From NCBI GenBank assembly GCA_020081605.1, contig JAHREC010000030.1:1116001-1180000 (forward strand): a DNA stretch of 64,000 nt, written 5' to 3'. A program made the position numbers and the translations under genes. Under the pieces are notes generated by a model, which searched no databases, had not been told where the DNA came from, and saw nothing but the letters and a program-made list of their open reading frames with translations. The DNA comes from Albifimbria verrucaria (Eukaryota > Ascomycota > Sordariomycetes > Hypocreales > Stachybotryaceae). Below are positions 1 through 11,268 of the stretch, in pieces. Within the stretch, counting starts at the first letter, position 1. Every line of letters begins with the position of its first letter.

Positions 1-2
1 CA

Positions 3-191
3 ACAAGCTCTATGGGGCCGGGACTACTGCGCAAGTATGGAACGGCATTGAGGCAACCTTTTGGAAGTCTTCATTTTGGCGGCGGCGAGACAGCTTATGA
101 ATGGAAGGGTTACCTGGAAGGGGCTGTGACAGCCGGTCAGAGAGCTGCCAAAGAAGTCATTGATGCTCTTGGTACCAAGACGAATGAGTAA
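3..191 (+). CDS. Flavin amine oxidase, C-terminal fragment (partial at window edge)
   Basis: The window opens inside this gene, which reads in frame 3 to a TAA at 189-191. The 62 visible residues contain FGGGETAYEWKGYLEGAV followed by a run ending GQRAAKEV. This is the C-terminal FAD-contacting signature of the monoamine oxidase/flavin amine oxidase family (usual form: H-x-A-G-T-E-T-A, then GY-x-x-GAV-x-SG-x-RAA). Such enzymes oxidise amines with FAD and release aldehyde, ammonia and peroxide. The usual AGTE is GGGE here. The substrate cannot be inferred because the rest of the protein lies outside the window. The gene converges on the ATP-grasp gene, with about 175 bp between the stop codons. 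Confidence 0.85.
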   Translation, partial: TSSMGPGLLRKYGTALRQPFGSLHFGGGETAYEWKGYLEGAVTAGQRAAKEVIDALGTKTNE

Positions 192-365
192 ATACGACAC
201 AGTAGTCAGGAACTACTTCCGTCTATGAACAATATTGGTAGGCTGCTCTTGAGAAGCTCTTATTAAGCTCAAATTGCATAGCTAGACATTCTTTAGATCT
301 CCTATTTATACCGTCTAATTAATGTTGAAACCCATCTCTATAATGATTAGATATCCTGTCTAAGA

Positions 366-1584
366 CTATGACTCCTCGGTAAGCTTGAGAAGCCCTTGCT
401 TCTCCCTCAATACACGCAATGGGAGAGCAGTCTTCAAAATTTCTTGTAGGAGTTTCGTGTAATCCCAGCCAAGTGCTTCAGCAGCAATAAGTGTCAGACT
501 CGCTTGGTCCTCGCGACCTGGGCGACCAGGCCCGGTCATATTCTGTGGCTTTGTTAGTAACCCCGATAATATTGAAAGTGGGCTTAATGTCTCGGCTCTT
601 ACCGGCTTCATGTTGACGTCAAAAGAGCATATTTTGAATCGGGGCTGTTCTCATATTGCCGGATATCAATCCGGATCGGAGCAGTAGTGCCCAAAAGGCT
701 GGCTGCGCGTTCACATTGTTTTACTGCTTCGATGAGCTTTGAATCCAATGCCGCTTCACCAGTAATTGCTTTTGAGTTCGCAGTAACAGCAACAATACCA
801 TTGTAAGGAGCGACCCCATCCGTGTGATTAAACCGATGTACAACGGGGAGTGCCCAGTAGGATGAGTGATCTTCTGAAGGCGGCATCACGGTCACTGTTG
901 CTTCCTTGCCCCGTAAGAATTCTTCTATCATTACGGTTGAAGAATCGATAAAAAGCTCATCCGCATGTGTACTAAGTTCCTGCAATGAGTTGCATACTTT
1001 GACGCCCTGGCTGCCCCGTCCTCGTAGCGGCTTGGCGACAACGGGAAATGGAAGAGACAACGTTTCCAAATGCTGCTCTAGTGCAGGTTGCTTATGGATA
1101 GTCCAAGCCTGAGGCATATCAAATCCTCCTGCTTTCCTCAGGAGATTGTTCACTAAATCTTTATCATCGTATTGCTCGACTAGCAAAGGAGGTTGCCCGA
1201 TAACCTTAACATCGTCTTGATACTTGGTTACTCCGTTGGAGGTCTGCAGAGGGTGAGCTGCGAAAAGAATTGTGTTCGCCCACAAGTGCGTTGCACCACT
1301 TTCTAATGCGGAGAGTAGGCCTTCCTCGGTGTCTGGGAAGCACCAGCCATGTTGTTCAGCGGGACTTGGGTCTGTGATTGGTGTGATAACCTTGACTTCA
1401 GAACGACTTAGACAGTAACCAATGTCGGAGCCTGAGTCCTGATACCCTGCAACTTGATCAATAAAGTTCTATCCCGAGTTAAGATCTGATTACCTCCAGG
1501 CTTCATGGGCTTCTTCGACCCATTAATTGTCGGAGGCTCGATTGCCTGATAGAGTACTGCCACCTGAGGCTTGTTGTGTGCCAT
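366..1584 (-). CDS. ATP-grasp ligase, D-Ala-D-Ala ligase-like (frame break near 621-624)
   Basis: The start ATG (1584-1582) opens MAHNKPQVAVLYQAIEPP, typical of fungal ATP-grasp proteins. The family activates a carboxylate with ATP to form an amide or peptide bond. An intron at 1447-1493 joins PMKPGG to YQDSGSDIGYCLS, and one at 543-602 joins FDVNMKP to NMTGPGRPGRE. Visible family blocks are HGWCFPDTEEG, SGATHLWANTILFAAHPLQ, PVVAKPLRGRGSQGVKV (nucleotide-binding loop), MIEEFL and FDVNMKPNMTGPGRPG (metal-binding end). Between KYAL and FDVNMKP the frame shifts; one extra T in the minus-strand run at 621-624 would restore it. All motifs remain, so a functional gene with a sequence error is likelier than a pseudogene. 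The ligand is unknown. Confidence 0.8.
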
Positions 1585-1759
1585 TCTCAGAGTATTGATG
1601 GGTTTGCTATTCCTCAGAATGGAAGATGAACTGTTTCCAAATGCACGGAAGAAATTTTTGTCATTTAAGCGTTGTAGAGAATGCTTCTGCCAGATGCGGT
1701 GTTCAGAAAGCGCAGGGTGCTTGTATAAAAACGTCAACGTAACAGATGTTATCGCTTAA

Positions 1760-3100
1760 ATATGAAGCATTGCGAACCAATGCATTCAATCCTTTCCGAA
1801 CATAGACCGGCGACCGGAATAAAACCGAGGTGAGTGCTCGGAAGTAATCCGCAATAGCATATAGCCGGACGATGAACGGCTATATGAACGTTATGGAGCT
1901 AATCATCGTCATTGCGTATACAAAATGTTACTAGCCATGGAAGTCTCCACCATCTTGTGACCCTAGGTAATACCAAAAATGCCGGACTTGGTTCATTGTC
2001 CAAATTTGACGGCCATTTTCAGCTCTTGTAATCGTTGTGTTGCGTGAAAATACTCAGTCCGTTGTTCCTGGCTTGATCACACCATACAAAAGAAATTCGA
2101 TGAGGCAATACGGTATCATAATCAGGCACTGCCGCTATTAAACTTGAGCGAATCCACAACCGTCACTACGTAGCCTACAAGCCATGTTGATTAATATGGG
2201 CAAAAAGACACTGGCAGGTTAATGCTCTATCTCATTGAATGTGCGAAGGCCACATGGGGGTCACGAGCCCCACAGTTACCTAGTCAACCTGCCAGTACAT
2301 AGGGAAACTTAATATCAGTCGGTTGATGTTGGATATATTATGTAGATGTTTGTAAAGTGACTAACCGCGGTGACTTTTATCAACAGCTAGTTTACTAGCT
2401 AGCTAATGTCACCAGTTTTTTCTCGGTTCTAATTGGATCAGATGTATGTCCGGTACCTAAATGTGGCCTTCGCACATTCAATGAGATGCTTAGCTCCAAA
2501 GGATCTCAACCGATCTTGAGCCGCCAAAAAGCACAGAATGTAGGCAACGTGAATTAATTGTTGGAGACACTGACATATCAATCCTATGCTCATAAGTTGA
2601 GCTCACCTAAGACACAGCTTTCAGTGGGTTGAATCGATTAGCTGTTGAATTCAGGTCAGTTAATGATACCAGGCTTTGAAAACAATGTCTTCATGGCGGT
2701 TCGCACTCCTACGTATTTCTACAATAACTGCAATGGCAAATCCATAGTTTTCTTGGTCCTTTCCCCTTAAATTCAATCCTTTACTCAGTGATCTGTAGTA
2801 AGAATTGCAGACCAAACCCCTTTTCCAGTATCAATACCGGTCTGAAGTAGCTCCGCACTTTGGAGTATTCCCTTTGGTATGAGGAAGAAGATGAATGCTC
2901 CGTACTCGCTTATAAATGCGATTCATAGCCAACTTAGCTAATACCGAGACGCATACCACCGGAGGGCGTTGAATCACAGGACAGCTGTCAATGAGCGGTA
3001 GGGACACCATGATCAGATGAAAAGGGGCAATCTATTGTTAACCGACTGTTGAGGTCTGGACAAATCTGCATCGATCGCTTCACGATGCTGGGCTCAGTGT
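1760..3100. other. Intergenic stretch with no recognisable gene
   Basis: No reading frame here resembles a known protein. It contains the inverted-repeat element at 2229-2487 and an 11-bp perfect inverted repeat pairing 2210-2220 with 2286-2296. Confidence 0.6.
2229..2487. mobile_element. MITE-like element with 27-bp perfect terminal inverted repeats
   Basis: Bases 2229-2255 are the exact reverse complement of 2461-2487, 27 of 27 bases, giving an element of 259 bp with no coding capacity. Each arm contains TTGAATGTGCGAAGG in one orientation or the other. The pentamer ATGCT lies at 2222-2226 and again at 2486-2490, overlapping the right arm, so it is only a weak candidate target duplication. 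A diverged relative of the left arm and of an internal motif (ACTAGCTAATG) occurs at 19321-19430. The size, lack of a gene and terminal repeats fit a non-autonomous DNA transposon; the superfamily cannot be named. Confidence 0.65.
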
Positions 3101-3102
3101 CC

Positions 3103-5106
3103 TCACACCAAGGTCAGAGTCTTCATTTCAGCGAGCTCGACAGCAGTCTCCAGATCTAGAGAATTCTCCCAGTCCCAGCCTTGAAAATACCCTATTCGTT
3201 CGTAGTATCCTAGCCTGAAATCCACGCATCGTAAAACTAGCCCACAAGCCAATGTCTGCTCTCTCAATATTTCCCCTTTCTCGACGCTTGTATGAGAGTC
3301 TTGGGACATTATAAGGCAGTGTACCTCCGCGCAACCAGGTCTTTGGTGATAATCTTCAAGCTCTATTGCATAATCAGGGAGAATATTAAAATAATTTCCC
3401 CGAGACTGTAACTCCAAACACTGTCTCCAATGTGTCTATTGGTAGTTCCGGGTTGAGCAACGTCATTTTGGCCGTGGACTTCAGCCCAGATGTCTCAACA
3501 GCCTCTTTCCAGGCCGACCCATACCGTAAAATGCCACGAACGACATTCCCTTTGAGCGTAATTCTTGCATCCAAATAGTCGCCCATGCTGGGATTGCCGT
3601 GGTATGTAACATGGCTCCCAGCGAACTCAATGTCGTACAGACTACCACTTCGAAAAGAAACCGCCCCAGACACGGAAGCCCAAGTCCAAGATGGCATGCG
3701 GATAGGGGTCGAGGCCTGACTGACGAATTTAACCTCCAGAGAAGAGTAGAACTAAGCTCGCTACTCCATAAGCCGCAAAGATAGTCCTTTTGCATGTCAA
3801 GTCCATATACACTGCAGATTCCCGCCAAGGCAGGGAGCTTATCCCCATCTTTGGTCAGCTGTCCTCTAGTATACTCTTCGACCAAGTCTCTCCATTGTCG
3901 TGAAGTGACAGTTGCTTTTTTGGCCTTTTCTGACGGGAAGACATCTTGCTGGCTTCCAAACAGAAATCGCCCACATTCGCACGCAGCGGTCTCGTTGCAG
4001 TCCCACCGCAGCTCGCTGCGGGTATAGTGCAGTACGCGTCTCGATAACACCTGCTCTTGGTATACCCAGCCACGATAAAGCAGTGGCCATTCTCGATTAG
4101 GATCCGAGCCAGTATTTAATCCATGGACATCCCCAAACGTAGCGAAATGAGGTGGAGACTCTCGAACATGGACGATACCCTTGGCGTCAGAAAGCTCGGT
4201 TATATCAGTACTGGCAAACTCAACGCCTCCTCTATCACTGTACAGGCTCTGCGCTGAACTCTCGAGCCACGTCACAGATATTGTCAGGTCGGCATTGCTG
4301 TAAATCTCGGCCATGCGGGGTGCTTCATGCTGCCAGTCTTCCAAGTCATCCTGGATGATACACATGCAGTCGATCCAAACGTAGTAGATCTGGAGACGGC
4401 GTAGAACATTGATTACGTCTTGCATCATCTTGGGAAACTCATCCATTGGTATGTTGTTCTTCCTATCTTGGAGGTTCCGAGTCTCGGTTCGACACGCAAG
4501 CGTCTCATTGCTCCAACGGTGGCTGAGTGCAGCGTATCTGGTTCCTTGGGGTGCCTCTTCTTGCAACCTGACGGTAGCTGAACTACCCGTCTCACCAAGA
4601 TAGAGAAGCCTCGTCGGCACGAAACTGGTATCCTGGGGTTCGCATCCTTGATGCTTATCACGACACTCTGCCAGCCATCCAGCCGCACGGGCTAGAGCCT
4701 TAGCGTCTCCAGTGTGCCCCTCTAGCCTGTCACCTCGAGATAACATTGGATATCGCGGTTGGATCTCAGAATCGAATTGGCTTGTCGATATACATAGCTC
4801 AATCTTCATTTCAGAGCCCTGGAGCTGTAGAAAAGGACGATCCGGTCCCGGCTGGTATTCAGCCAAGAACCAGTGAGCCGTGGTGAAGTTGACTTGACGA
4901 GTATTTAGATGCTTCAATATGACGGCACAATACACACAGCCACGCCGGGCTGACTTCTCCAAGTCACCGAAGCCAAATTCCAAATGATCCTTGCTGGAAA
5001 AGGTATCCCAGAAATTCTCGCTGATGTCTAAGCTGAGTCGCCTAGCTTCATTGGTGAGTAAAAGAGACAGACACCACATCTTTTCTTGTTTCTGACGATA
5101 GACCAT
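3103..5106 (-). CDS. HET-domain protein (heterokaryon-incompatibility type), two frame breaks
   Basis: HET-domain proteins act in fungal non-self recognition and can trigger cell death. The HET core is clear at residues ~190-290: YAALSHRWSNE, then IPMDEFPKMMQDV, then YVWIDCMCIIQDDLEDW and MAEIYSNADLTISV. Further on come RGWVYQEQVLSRRVLHYT and DKLPALAGI, both standard downstream HET-protein blocks. Near 3700-3715 the frame breaks at VRPRP and resumes as MPSWTWASVSGAV, the expected next block. Near 3395-3400 it breaks again, and GNYFNILPDYAIEL continues to the stop at 3103. Each break needs a single-base change near a short base run. The joined product is about 660 residues, a normal length. 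A real pseudogene cannot be excluded. Confidence 0.8.
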
Positions 5107-5514
5107 AGCGTTTGAAACATTCTGCGCTGTGACCTACGAGGTATTTTGGAATAGTATGTTCGGTCGTTGGAGGTTGGGAGTCAGCAGCTAGACGTGTAGT
5201 TTTGGATGAACTAAGTAATAAATCCCACTTCTGCGATCAACACGTGCCGTAATCTTATCGGCTGCATCGAGCTGGACTAGGGTCGGCTTATATTCAGTAA
5301 TACATGGATCCATGCTGGAAAGATATGCGGACTTCTAAACTATTGGAAACCTCTAGCTGGACACAAATAACTATATAAAGCCATCACTTTCATCACTTCA
5401 GTCGCTTTGGTGATGCTCAATGCCGCTTCCAAAGTTCGTCAACGAACAGGCCTACACCTTTGCATGGCCATCTAAGAGAGAATGGGATGAGCTTCATATA
5501 GCAAACCTTCTTTA

Positions 5515-7247
5515 TCAAAGATGCGTTTCCTCTCTCAGCGACGCCCAAAGAGTGCACCTGTCCCTGTTTATCTTTGGGATGTCCTGCATCACTGTGGAAT
5601 TCGTCTGGAGTTTCAAGAGTTGCCTTCCATTGCGATACTGTTCCCATGTCGGCGATGAAGGCAGCTTGTATGTATTTGGGTTTCCGGTGCGAATGAAACT
5701 GGTCCAATATGCTTGAACAACATCAACCATGGCAGCGTTCACACCCCGTCGTCGTAACTGTTGGCCTGGGGTAGCGCCGCCCATTGTTTTGCGTACTGCG
5801 GGCCCCAAACTGCGGCAACCTCCCAGGTATGAGGCACTATGTAACCTGCCGCTACCTCTACGGGATCCAGAATGTGGTCAAGAAACGTATAAACAGGCGA
5901 CTCTTGGCTGCTGAGAAAGGCGCTGAACTCAAAAGTAGGACAAGTAAAGGCTGCATCGCCATACTCCTCCGCGGCGCGATAAAATAGTGGCGCAACATCT
6001 ACTTGAACCCCTGGATACTTCACAACCGATGATTTATACTGCGAATTGAGTTTTTCGGCACTCGCATTTGTCAGATTTGGGAGTTGCTGCTGAAGGAATA
6101 GGCGCACGTCGGTGGTCGAACTATCCTGCGGCGCGAAGATTGTGCCCTCGGTGAACGATGTGCCAGTCAATAGCGGTTTTCGCACAATTCGACCTTCCTC
6201 AGCGAGTTTTGACGGCCGATCTAGCAGAAATTTGTGGTCCACAACCGGTGCATATGGAAAGAGTGGTGCGCCAGTTTGGCCAGGAAACGGCCTGGCCAGG
6301 TTGGCTTCTTGCAACTTTTCGGTAGGCAAGGTACGGAGGCAGGCTAGCGATTGGCAGTCGGTAGCATTCAGGAGTTGTTGATACTGGAATTCCATATCTT
6401 GAACCTCGTAGACCGGAGGCATGTAGACAGCCCCTGCTATGCCGGCCCGGAAGAGCGACGTCTCCTGTCCTCCGTAAGCGACCATGTTAAGGAGTACGCT
6501 ACCACCGCCCACGGAGGTGCCCATCAGAGTGACCTTCTTTGGATCACCGCCGAACGCAGAAATATGCTTCGAGACCCATTTCAGAGCCGCGCGCTGATCA
6601 AGAAGACCGACGTTGAGATCGCCGTCTTGGCGCACATGCTCGCTGGCCAAAAACCCATACGGACCAACCCGGTAGTTGAAAGTCACAACGATGACATTGT
6701 CCTGGCTGGCTCGGATAATGCCAGTACCGTCGTAGTCTGGGTTGAAGAGTTCTGCGTATCTCAGCAACCGCCAACATTGATGTTGGATATTTTGCACACT
6801 TACGAATGAAAGCGCCTCCTTGGAGCCATACCACCACAGGCAATTCTGAGCCCTTACGAGCATGGCTGGGAGTATAGACGTCGATAAACAGGCAGTCTTC
6901 CGAGTTATTGGTTGGGATTTGAAAGGGTTGGCCACCGGTAAACAGATACTGCCGTGCTAGTCGCATGTGAGAATCTCTCATAGGAAGAGGGGAAGGGTGT
7001 CGAACCTCGGTTGCCTCAATCACGACACTTTCTCTCAGCGGCTCTCGCGGCGCCCGGAACCGCAGGTCTCCAAGCGGGGTTGGGCATAGCGCATGCCGAG
7101 GAACTTTTTGATGCCACCTGAGCCGTCACCTTTGTAAGTAGCGTAGTCAAGATGAACAATTGGAGGTCGACCGGTGCCGTCTAAATGTGAAGCACTGGGG
7201 AGTGCCGACACCATATTGGCGAAGCATAGTACTATGAAGAAGCGCAT
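5515..7247 (-). CDS. Secreted type-B carboxylesterase/lipase (frame breaks)
   Basis: The start at 7247 encodes a signal peptide (MRFFIVLCFANMVSALPSAS). Type-B carboxylesterase blocks follow in order: GGIKKFLGMRYAQP, SEDCLFIDVYTP, PVVVWLQGGAF (oxyanion hole), NYRVGPYGFLAS, NVGLLDQRAALKWV, then the nucleophile elbow GTSVGGG. An intron at 6752-6803 joins GGAFI to QLFNPDYDGTG. The catalytic His is probably in IVPHTWEVAAVWG. The nucleophile elbow is usually GESAGG; the Glu and Ala are replaced here. Two frame breaks occur: near 7076-7079, where one more G on the plus strand restores YAQPPLGDLRFRAP, and near 5742-5750, before NAAMVDVVQAYWTSFI. The product is about 560 residues. The substrate is unknown. 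Confidence 0.8.
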
Positions 7248-8321
7248 CCCGAAACATAAAATCCGATGTGTCTCACAGATTCCAAATTTGTAAGATTGAA
7301 AACCGGACGTATTTAACTGAAGACACTGGGTATCACTGGCCTTATATTTAAATCCTGAACCGGTTGATTATGTGAACTGACCTACCTACTTGGCTAGGGC
7401 AGGCTTGAGAGGTAGAGGATGGAGCGATGGTAGATACAAACACAACCGAGTCCTCCGGGTCTGCACCGCACCATAATCTTATATATTGTGCCGCCACCGC
7501 ACCATAATCTTATATATTGTGCCGCCAAACTTTATTGCTCGCGGTAATCAAGCATTAAGCTTTAGTGAGAGGAGACAAATTATTTGTATTCAGCCCCACA
7601 AAAATTCCACCTGGTGTAACCCTTCCTCCCACCTGCGCTACCAAGAAGCGAACGTCGAGACATCAATGTCCATTTCCCAGTTTGTTGCCTCTTGGCTGGA
7701 GATGACGGTAACAAAGTTCCAATCGGAATTGCTAGGTACGATCTATGGGCTACCGGAGGGATTAGTCCCAGTATCACACGCCAGTGACCACTCTCCAGCC
7801 TGCTAGTTGCTAGTATGGCCAAACTCGACATATGGGACTCCAGAGGACGGCCTGTTGTCTGGACACTCCGGAATAATCCATGCTAACCTCTTTTCCTTCA
7901 CTGGTTGCCACTACAGTTGGACTTTCGGGATGACCCGCCATGGCGATGCCCCGGTCAGATTGTAGCTGGGCTGGTGCCTTTTCCTGCGAGTAAGCAGTCC
8001 ACGCCACCGCTGGCCAGGCGCACAGATAGTCCGATCATGGACCAGACAAAGGCCCGGTCACGCTACAGAAAAAACTAGGGAAAGGCTTAGCTAGGAAATG
8101 CATTGGTGGTCTAGTATGTGATGCTTGGATACATTGAGATCTACGTCTAAGCTGTCATGCGAACAACAAATTACGGCATGCGCACAGTAGTTGAACAAGT
8201 AACAAAGGTTCTGATTTCGTAGGCTTCTGGGCCTCCATAACAATCTGTAACTCCCTAAATCCTTGGCTCGAAAAATCCTGTTACCTTCTCAATATCCAGG
8301 CTGTTCCAGCAAATGCTAAGC
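7248..8321. other. Intergenic stretch; no gene supported
   Basis: Between the divergent-side promoter of the esterase and the 3' end of the aldehyde dehydrogenase I see no protein with family features. It holds the 31-bp tandem duplication at 7465-7526. A region upstream of 7247 should contain the esterase promoter, but I see no clear element. Confidence 0.5.
7465..7526. repeat. Tandem duplication, two exact 31-bp units
   Basis: Bases 7465-7495 and 7496-7526 are identical. The unit includes ATAATCTTATATATTGTG, an AT-rich core. It lies about 220 bp upstream of the esterase start, so it could duplicate a promoter element, though this is inference. Confidence 0.9.
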
Positions 8322-9919
8322 CTACCACCCACTTAATCCATTCACTTGCCCCCGCTTGTCATTCCCATCCATGTCAAATCCAGCGGCTCTTCGATCCAGC
8401 TTCTTCACTTTATCCTCTGTGTACGGCGGAAATCGGAAATCTAACGCCTTGTCCATCCAGGATGGGAAGCCTTCTAAGCAGGTCCGTAGGTGGGTGAAGG
8501 CATAGATTCCATATCGACCATGATAGCTACCAAAGCCGGAAGTGCCGACACCACCAAATGGGGCATCATACGCTGCCGCATGAAGCATGCAGTCGTTGAA
8601 TGTGACACCGCCGGAATTGGTGCTATCCAGGATGCGCTTCTTTTCCTCGCTGCTCTGTGTAAACGCATAGAGGGCCAGCGGATGCTCTCCTGCGGCGGTG
8701 AAGTCGATGGCTGTGTCGAGATCGGCATCGATGATTGGAAGAATTGGACCAAAAATCTCTTCGGACATCAGACTGTCATCAGGCTGCACATTGACCACTA
8801 TGGCGGGATAGAAGAAACGGGTTTCCACGTCTCGTACACCACCATAGACAAGCTTTCCTTTGTGTTGTCTAGGAGGTTGGATAGGCGCGAGAAGTTTCGG
8901 TCATTGACAATATGAGTATAATAATCGGGGCGCAACTCATCACTATCACCGCCACGATAGACGTTGAAATAGTGGATTAGGCGAGTAACCAGTTTCTCTC
9001 GCACACTGGGGTCGACAAGAATGTGGTTTACATTGATGCAGATCTAAATAGCAAATCAGTGAGCACAAGTCTCACCTCCCTTTCCAGGGTGCAATGTGTA
9101 CTTACCTGGCCTGCATTGGCAAATTTGCCTGCAGCAATGCGCCTTGCTGCCACATCTATGTCAGCAGACTTGCACACGATAGCCGGTCCTTGGCCACCTA
9201 GCTCAAGGGTCACAGGAGTGAGATGCTTCGCGGCGGCCGCATAAATAATCTTTCCAACGTGGGAAGAGCCTGTGTAAAAGATGTGGTTGAATCGTCGTTG
9301 TAGAATGTGTTCCATCTCACGGGGCCCGCTGTGATGCATCGAATTGCTCTTTGATCCATATACTTGGGAATGAGTTCCATGAGAAGTTGCTCGCAATGGA
9401 CAGCGACATCAGATGGCTTAAGAATCATTGCGCAGCCGGAGGCGATTGCCGCAACCATGGGTTGCAACAGCAGCTGGACTGGGAAATTCCACGCGCCAAT
9501 AATAAAAGTAACGCCCAAGGGCTCCCGTCGTAGAGTGACTTTTCCTGCGAAATTAATCACTTCTTTCCTGCTGGGGCGTACATCGGCAGTCCATTCGTCC
9601 AGGTTGTCCAGGTTTTGGGTGATGTCGTTTAGAACTCCATTGATATCGACAATCAACGCTTCAAGGCGAGGCTTGTTTAGATCCTTCTTCAAAGCATCGA
9701 GTAGGCGCTCCCTATTTTCGTCTACCATCACCCATGCTCGCTTGAGCTGCTGGCGGCGCCATGCCTTGTCCTTGGTTATGCCCGAGGCAAATGCTGCTTT
9801 GACATCTTGGTGCGCCTGTGTTAATGTCAGCCGCTATACTTGGGGAATTGATACAGGTATAGGGTAGGATCAGATGAGATCCTCACCTTGTCGAACTCTT
9901 CCGTAGTTGTGTAGGCCAT
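8322..9919 (-). CDS. Aldehyde dehydrogenase, ALDH3-like (two frame breaks)
   Basis: The enzyme oxidises aldehydes to acids with NAD(P)+. The start is taken at ATG 9919-9917 ([11 protein letters not shown]), spliced across 9816-9886 to [12 protein letters not shown]. Blocks in order are [45 protein letters not shown] (the Glu of LELGG is the general base), then GKFANAGQ spliced across 9045-9105 to [12 protein letters not shown], which contains the nucleophile Cys. [10 protein letters not shown] and the C-terminal [14 protein letters not shown] follow. This arrangement and the long C-terminal tail are those of the fungal ALDH3/fatty-aldehyde type. Frame breaks lie near 9315-9320 (before [10 protein letters not shown]) and 8859-8861 (before [10 protein letters not shown]); one added base restores each. 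No catalytic block is missing. Confidence 0.85.
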
Positions 9920-11268
9920 GGTGAACCCTTGGATGAACGGCGATTTGGTCGAGGTTGGCTTCCGCCGTGTAGCAAGCTTTTTGAGGTCTGTCGTTGCGGA
10001 ATAAATGGATCAGAAAGCTGCTTCCATAAGATTAGCCCCCGTCGTAAACGCTAGGTCCTTGCCTGGCTTGTGAAACAGCTAGCATTCGGCCTAACCTTCT
10101 GTAGGTTTCACTGTTGATTCCTTTGATTGGTCTTGGGATCAGGAATGCTCTCAAGCCACGCCAAATTAGAAACGAAACCTGGCGGGGTGTCACATTGTGT
10201 TTTGTCTGGAGAGAGGCGACGTCTTATAAATACTGATCAAGGGCCCTTGCACAGCCCAGGGGCGACAGGGAGTTGGTAAGCTACAGATCATAAAAAGATA
10301 GATCATTTTCGCGAGCAGGGATTCTTGCGCTGTGATCTGGGATGGCTATTGAACCTCGGTAGATCGACTGCAACTGCGTCATCTCCACACCTTGTGTGGT
10401 GTAGAAACGTGACATTTGGCACACACTTGCCTGTCTCAAACGGAGGGGCAGATGAGGGGATGCAGATCACAAGGAAATATTGACCGTGTAGTCGAGCCAA
10501 GCCGGTCGGCAGATGGAGTGCTCAATCTGCAAGTATCGCGCACATACAGTATCATTCGCGGACAGGAGGCTAGTCTATCGCGAATCGTTCGAGAACCCCC
10601 AATCATGTACGCCTCACCCTAGCATTTCCGCATCTCCACCGACGTCTAGTGGAGCAATAATTGTAGAATAAGATTTAGGTGTTGTCCCTTGGGCTCCTCC
10701 GTGCTATTGACAGCGATTTGACAGCCCACCTGCTGGGGTCCGAAGCAAAGGCGGACCTTGGGGATCCAAATGGAACATGGGCTCCACCGGGCGCAGTCGG
10801 CACAACCCTATCACCGTTCGACTTGAGGCTTACCCAGGAGAAGAATAGCGTGCGAACGGTATCCTCATTTTGGATACACTTTGCAGGCAAGGCTCGGAAA
10901 GACTATGTAAACTACTTGATATGTGGAGAGCCTTCAAATGAACCCGATTTGAATCGGTAAGAGGACAGGTCGATGGGTAGGAATAATAGCTTGTCAGACG
11001 GGATTTCCTTCTCTGACACCCTGTGACATCGAGCTTTAATTTTATTTATTTTTAATCTATTTTTATCTTTCGCTGTGCCGCAAGTCGCCGAGACAACCCA
11101 AATATTTCCACGAAGATGCAAGGGTATCGTTGGATAGGGTATTCTAACGCCGATCTGGTTCGAGTAAAACAAGACAAAAAAACGGCAATCCTCATGTTTT
11201 AAGAGCCAGTCTCATCTTCAGATAGGCACCGGAGCAACAGTTTTCATAGAAGAAGGATGATAAATTTA
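9920..11268. other. Intergenic stretch; no gene supported
   Basis: This contains the promoter side of the aldehyde dehydrogenase and the 3' flank of the DUF3632 gene. Open frames at 10679-10960 and 10912-11172 show no family features and overlap on opposite strands, so I do not call them. Confidence 0.5.

Noticed and set aside
3103..5106. Interpreting the frame breaks as repeat-induced point mutation or programmed frameshifting
   Set aside because: RIP makes C-to-T changes and not indels, and no slippery site with a conserved structure is seen; a one-base sequencing loss is simpler.
10925..10960. T-arm-like sequence (ATTCAAAT between short complementary stretches)
   Set aside because: No D arm or anticodon arm at the right distance, so not a tRNA.
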